Assembly: GCA_036245805.1 (NCBI GenBank) | Contig: BTRK01000003.1 | Location: 24,500,685-24,564,684 of the forward strand | Direction of reading: 5' to 3' | From: Pristionchus mayeri | Taxonomy: Eukaryota; Nematoda; Chromadorea; Rhabditida; Neodiplogasteridae | DNA length: 64,000 bases | Part shown: piece by piece, positions 59,666 to 64,000 of the stretch | How the letters are laid out: each line of letters begins with the position of its first letter | How positions within the stretch are numbered: the first letter of the stretch is position 1 | Made by a program: the position numbers and the translations under genes | The notes under the pieces: generated by a model | Told to the model about the DNA's origin: nothing | Database searches by the model: none | The model's input: the letters and a program-made list of their open reading frames with translations, nothing else

Positions 59666-60500
59666 GCGGGAGTGAGCGTCGGGGTTACCAGAAGCGTTTG
59701 ACGGGTTAGCTGGTGGTCGAATAAGCTCGGGTATATGAGCATTTAGTGATAATGGTAGATCGTTTTTACGTTATCTGGAGTGAAGGGGAGAAAGTATTTA
59801 GAGGGAATAATGGGTATTATTCTGAACAACTTGATTAATCTATTGTTCAGAATTTAAAATCTTTTCACTTGGTCGATTTTAAAGGCGGTACACTTAGTTA
59901 ACTAGTCTCCTTCTTCTCATCAGTCCACTCCTTCCTTCTTCCTTCCAGTTCCCTATTCCTCCTTTCAACGCACTCCTACTGCCATTATTATTATCGGAGA
60001 AGTAATAAAGAGTTTCTTTACGAGGATACTTCATCGGACACGGACTTATCACCATGAATCAACGAGGTTCTCACTCATAATCACCCATCCATTCTGCCTC
60101 CTTCTTTCTCCTCCCACACCCTTCCTCTCTGTTTCCATAGATGACAAATGGATTGTATCAAGTAATGCATTGCCCCCACCCCTCCTTCCATTTCATTCTT
60201 CATCTCACTGAATCCTCCTTTCTTCTCCTCCTCCTCCTCCTCTTCTTCTTTTCCTCTTCATCCATCGATTCTTGCCGATCCTCATCTACTCAATCATAAA
60301 GGGAACATCTCTCTGTATTTCATTCTCCGCCACTCTCCACTTTCGCTTCGATGCCATCGGAATAATCAAGTGTATCCCATCTTGTCATTCTCCCTCTTCC
60401 TCTCTCTTCCCTTTTCTTCTCTGGATTACCGTAATGTGGGGCGTGGCTTCCCATCTATCCTCACCTTTTCTTTTCACTTCACTCGTTCACTCCATTTGAG
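59666..60500. other. Upstream region of the FYxW neuropeptide gene
   Basis: Strongly pyrimidine-rich from about 59910 to 60500 (runs of CTTCTTC/CCTCC). The promoter and 5' UTR of the plus-strand gene at 60501 should lie here. No element was identified. Confidence 0.35.
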
Positions 60501-60906
60501 ATGGCCCCTCGATTCGTGCTCCTCCTGCTTCTACTCGCAGTCGCAGCACTCGCTCAGGACAGTCAGCGACACAGAGAGGTACTCCCCCCTCCCCCCTCCC
60601 TCCAGAGAGGTACTCCCCCTCCTCAACTCCCTCCATCACACCCACGCCATGCAGACACCTCTTGGACCCTGTCTCCCGTACTGGGAGCAATGAGTAATTG
60701 AGTGTAACTTGAGATGAAGCGATTCTACTCGTGGGAAGCAAAGAGAAGCGCCCCTCTCGGAGATGAGTCTCTGAAGGAGAAGAGGAAGTGATACACTCTT
60801 ATCACTACTCTACTCTCCCATCCATTCCAGATTCTATGCTTGGGCTGGAAAGAGAAGTGGAGCTCCTATGGGATACTGGAATGGAGCAGAGTCCGATCTA
60901 CTCTAG
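60501..60906 (+). CDS. FY(S/A)W neuropeptide-like precursor
   Basis: Exons 60501-60578, 60714-60787 and 60831-60906 join in phase (228 bp, 75 aa). Residues 1-19 are a clear signal peptide (MAPRFVLLLLLLAVAALAQ). After that, dibasic sites release FYSWEA, SAPLGDESLKE, KFYAWAG (glycine gives C-terminal amidation: KFYAWA-amide) and SGAPMGYWNGAESDLL. The F-Y-x-W core recalls invertebrate kinins (FxxWG/S-amide), but this is only a motif likeness; I do not recall the C. elegans counterpart. The first intron ends in AACTTGAG and contains a near repeat of its own donor (GAGAG-GTACTCC at 60578 and 60609). Expected product: a secreted neuromodulator acting on a GPCR. Confidence 0.7.
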
Positions 60907-61097
60907 ATGACCACTCCACTCTTTAGACATTATCATCAAGTGTCCATCTCTTCTCTCTCTCCCTCTCTCTCTTCAATCTCTGTGCATTTATCTGAACGTG
61001 ACTGGATAAAGGAGTGTCGTTATTCACTTGACTGGCTTCATAGACCTTTCTCCACCCCCCTTCCTTCCGACTTCCTCCCACCTCAGTTACCTTTTAG

Positions 61098-61792
61098 ATG
61101 GATCCTCTCGATTTGTTGCAAGAACGAATAAATAAATCCCAGGATGAATTACAAAAATGCATTGAGACGGGGAGGAGTCTCGAAGTGAAGATCCACCAGG
61201 AAAGGTGCGTACTTTCAATTTACACAACTATTCCATTGAGATACACGGATAAGAACCTCATTCGTCTTCTCATTAGTTTATACTTGACCGTCATTGTGAT
61301 GGTATCTTCCTCCTCTTCCTCCTCCTTCTTCCCTTCCTTCTCCACTCCACTCCTCTACTTTCCCCTTTCCACTTTCAATCTTCGTCGACTGTTCACTAGC
61401 AACTCGTAGTGGAAGGAAGAGTCTCTTTATTATTCATCTTCTCTTCCGATGAATCCGCAAATGTATTGTTGCTCTCCCGTTTCCATCCTATCCCCTGTCC
61501 TTTCCTTACTGCACTCATTCCATCCTTATTAGACTACCACAATTCCAACGAATTATCTCTGATGTGAAGGCGATGAGCGAAGAAGCTTCGAATGAAATGG
61601 CATCTCATGAGGAAGTCTTTACTCTCTTATTCTCACCCATTCATATACACACTTCAGACTCATTCCCAAATTATCAATGAGGAATCTCTTAATAGACTTC
61701 AACGAGAGGTCGTCGAGACAACGGACTTGAGAAAAGCTTTAGAAATATTCACAAACTGGCTCGAGAGAAGAATGGATAGGACAGATATATAA
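61098..61792 (+). CDS. Small coiled-coil protein (107 aa)
   Basis: Exons 61098-61204, 61533-61614 and 61658-61792 join in phase into 107 aa. The ATG follows CCTTTTAG directly, a good spliced-leader acceptor, and supports this start. The sequence is helical and charged with heptad-like spacing (LLQERINKSQDELQKCIETG, INEESLNRLQREVVE, LEIFTNWLERR), so it is probably one long coiled coil, soluble and without membrane segments. I do not recognise a family; subunits of kinetochore, BORC or similar small coiled-coil complexes would look like this. It lies 192 bp after the neuropeptide stop on the same strand, close enough for an operon, but there is no further support. Confidence 0.6.
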
Positions 61793-61861
61793 TGATAAAA
61801 TCTTTGTGCAAATAATTGGAATTTATCATCAGCAAATTTTGCTAAATCGGCAGAATCGTGG

Positions 61862-62122
61862 CACATCCATCCACATACCCCCTTCGATCTTCTCCGATCT
61901 CCTGCCACACAAGATTCCAATAAGACATACATTGGACTAGCGGCCACTTCTCCCGCTCACGAGGCTCCCTCTCCTCGACACTATCATCTCTTGTGCGAAA
62001 AGATTTGGAAGATCGACCCCCCCCCCCCCTCCCTCCTTCTCCCTCCCCCCACTTTCACGCACATTCTGCACCTGCCGACGCACCCTAGTGGTGTACGATA
62101 AATAAAATAAAATAAATAAAAT
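61862..62122 (+). repeat. SINE-like repeat, copy 3
   Basis: Most complete copy: CTTCGATCTTCTCCGATCTC, ACATTGGACTAGCGGCCAC, CCGCTCACGAGGC, a run of 13 C, CACGCACATTCTGCAC, and the GTGGTGTACGATAAATAAAA tail. Same orientation as copies 1 and 2. Confidence 0.7.
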
Positions 62123-62189
62123 GACCAACCCTCTTACACGTACAATTTGTACGATACAAGCGAGTTGTGAATATGGGGATGTACTAAAG

Positions 62190-64000
62190 GTCGGTTGTCG
62201 GTTGTCGGTTATGAGGGGTACTAAAAGTCGGATGTCGGTTGTCGGTTGGGGTACTAAAATTCGGTTGTCGGTTGTCGGTTGGGGTACTAAAATTCGGTTG
62301 TCGGTTGAGATCCATATTTTAATTAGCTGTTCACAAATCAATAGTTATCATCAACTGGCCATCCAATGGTGCCCCTTGGATACATCAGATATCTCCGACG
62401 TTTGAATTGAATGAGTCAGGACACGAAACTTTGCTTACAGTAATCTACGACAAAAAGTAATCTGTCAAACAAGTCTGATATGGTACCTAGGCAAATATCA
62501 CTGCCAGTTGTGACTGATTATAATTTTTAATTTTTGATCCACCAGAAAACGGAGCAATGGGACAAGGGTCACGTATGATCAAAAAATGAAAAATTCCCAT
62601 ATTTTTTCCTGAAGTGTCAATCCAAAGTTAGGGTGTCACGCACCAATAGCAGAGGTTGTAAGTCGATTTGTAAATAGTTCCAGAATCCCCCCTCCCATTT
62701 TAGGGGCCGAAAATTTTGATATTTGAAATGAACGACTTTTACACATTTTCTGGTGTATTTTCATTCGTAGGAAACGAATATCAAGCTTAAAATTTCTGAA
62801 AATGTGATTTGAAAAAGTTCTTCTCGAAAATCCGTTTTTTCCTGCTAAAACTGAGATATCCTCATACAATTCTGAATTCTGACGCCAGTCCTTCATCTAA
62901 CGGCATTCAGAAAATCTAGACGGCCCTCATAAAATTCTGAAGGTCTTTGAAAATTCTAATTCCGAAATTCCGAAGATTTTCTGAAAAAAATCTGAAAAAA
63001 AATCTGAAGATCAAAAAATTCTGAGGGACCTCAGAATTTCCCGAAGATCGTCAAAAATTGCTGAAGTCTGTCAAATTTCTATGAAGGCTGTCAGATTTTT
63101 CTGAAAACCGGCTAAAAATTCTGAGTTACGTCAACATTTCCTGAAGATCGTCCGAATTTTCGTAGGTTCTCCAAAATTTGCTGAAAGGCTCGGGTGGTTG
63201 CGAGAATTTTCTGTGGACTGTCGGATATATCAGGTGTCTGTCAACATTTTCTGATATATGCCAGAATTTTCCGAAGGACTCGGATATCTCTGAGGGGGTC
63301 GCCGGAATTTTATGAGGGCCGTCTGGAATTTTATGAGGGCCGTCTCTTCTGAATGCCGTTAGATGAAGGACTGGCGTCAGAATTCAGAATTGTATGAGGA
63401 TATCTCAGTTTTAGCTGGAAAAAAAACGGATTTTCGAGAATAACTTTTTCAAATCACATTTTCAGAAATTTCAAGATTGATATTCGTTTCCTACGAATGA
63501 AAATACACCAGAAAATGTGTAAAAGTCGTTCATTTCAAATATCAAAATTTTCGGCCCCTAAAATGGGAGGAGGGATTCTGGAACTATTTACAAATCGACT
63601 TACAACCTCTGCTATTGGTGCGTGACACCCAAACTTTGGATTGACACTTCAGGAAAAAATATGGGAATTTTTCATTTTTTGATAATACGTGACCCTTGTC
63701 CCATTGCTCCGTTTTCTGGTGGATCAAAAATTAAAAATTATAATCAGTCACAACTGACTGTGATATTTGCCTAGGCATCATATCAGACTTATTTGACAGA
63801 TTACATTTTGTCGTAGATTACTGTAAGCAAAGTTTCGTGTCCTGATTCATTCAATTCAAACGTCGGAGATATCTGATGTATCCAAGGGGCACCATTGGAT
63901 GGCCAGTTGATGATAACTATTGATTTGTGAACAGCTAATTAAAATATGGATCTCAACCGACAACCGAATTTTAGTACCCCAACCGACAACCGACAACCGA
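62190..64000. mobile_element. Foldback cut by the window edge, with GTCGGTT repeats
   Basis: The left arm begins with tandem GGTTGTCGGTTGTCGGTT/GGGGTACTAAAATTC units (62190-62310). The right arm ends with the complementary units at 63955-64000, where the window stops. The arms match over about 720 bp. The core (62880-63360) is a degenerate TCTGAAGG/CAGAATTTT repeat like that at 24740-25250. No coding potential. Confidence 0.8.

Overview
The window looks like nuclear DNA of a free-living rhabditid-type nematode. The evidence is a complete-looking BARD1/BRD-1 gene (RING, ankyrin repeats, two BRCT domains), a GGARxF neuropeptide precursor of the NLP-21 type, very short GT-AG introns (mostly 34-60 bp), a CR1/Jockey-group LINE, and many Tc1/mariner-, hAT- and foldback-type elements. 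All exon models below were built by eye from splice phase and domain fit. In several genes every exon phase closes and total length is a multiple of three, which is my main support. Many 3' splice sites read TTGAG rather than the TTTTCAG typical of Caenorhabditis.

Layout. 0-4.5 kb: repeats (a 902-bp TAGGGAC element; a TA-flanked foldback MITE at 3.3-4.1 kb). 4.5-5.0 kb: end of a minus-strand gene with a Tudor-like segment. 5.8-9.65 kb: three foldbacks. 10.3-11.2 kb: small unknown minus-strand gene. 12.77-16.47 kb: 20-exon minus-strand gene for a PH-PH-RhoGAP-RA protein resembling ARAP without ArfGAP. 16.7-18.5 kb: a hAT-type element with another element nested in it. 18.6-40.5 kb: brd-1 on the plus strand. 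Its N-terminal exons (18.6-19.95 kb) and C-terminal exons (38.25-40.47 kb) are separated by an 18.3-kb intron made almost wholly of nested foldback elements, tandem repeats, a LINE fragment and tRNA-like sequences. 40.6-41.5 kb: NLP-21-like neuropeptide gene, minus strand, convergent with brd-1.

42.4-45.5 kb: a 3.1-kb foldback carrying a hAT element. 46.6-57.9 kb: a rearranged, partial second copy of brd-1 split by an 11-kb mariner insertion. That mariner contains a TTAA-flanked composite element, which contains a LINE, which contains both a second intact composite element (with a 314-aa zinc-finger ORF) and a hAT copy. 58.5-59.7 kb: tRNA-like sequence, a ~128-bp GA-rich minisatellite and twin GC hairpins. 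60.5-60.9 kb: secreted neuropeptide-like precursor with FY(S/A)W peptides. 61.1-61.8 kb: 107-aa coiled-coil protein. 61.9-64.0 kb: a SINE-like repeat and the start of another foldback cut by the window edge.

The host genes are unrelated (DNA repair/ubiquitin ligase, Rho signalling, neuropeptides) and do not form an operon that I can see. The strongest novel material is in the mobile elements: covarying stems inside a hAT family, a TTAA composite element with an unusual zinc-finger protein and tRNA-like B boxes in its arms, and a terminal motif shared by several foldback families.
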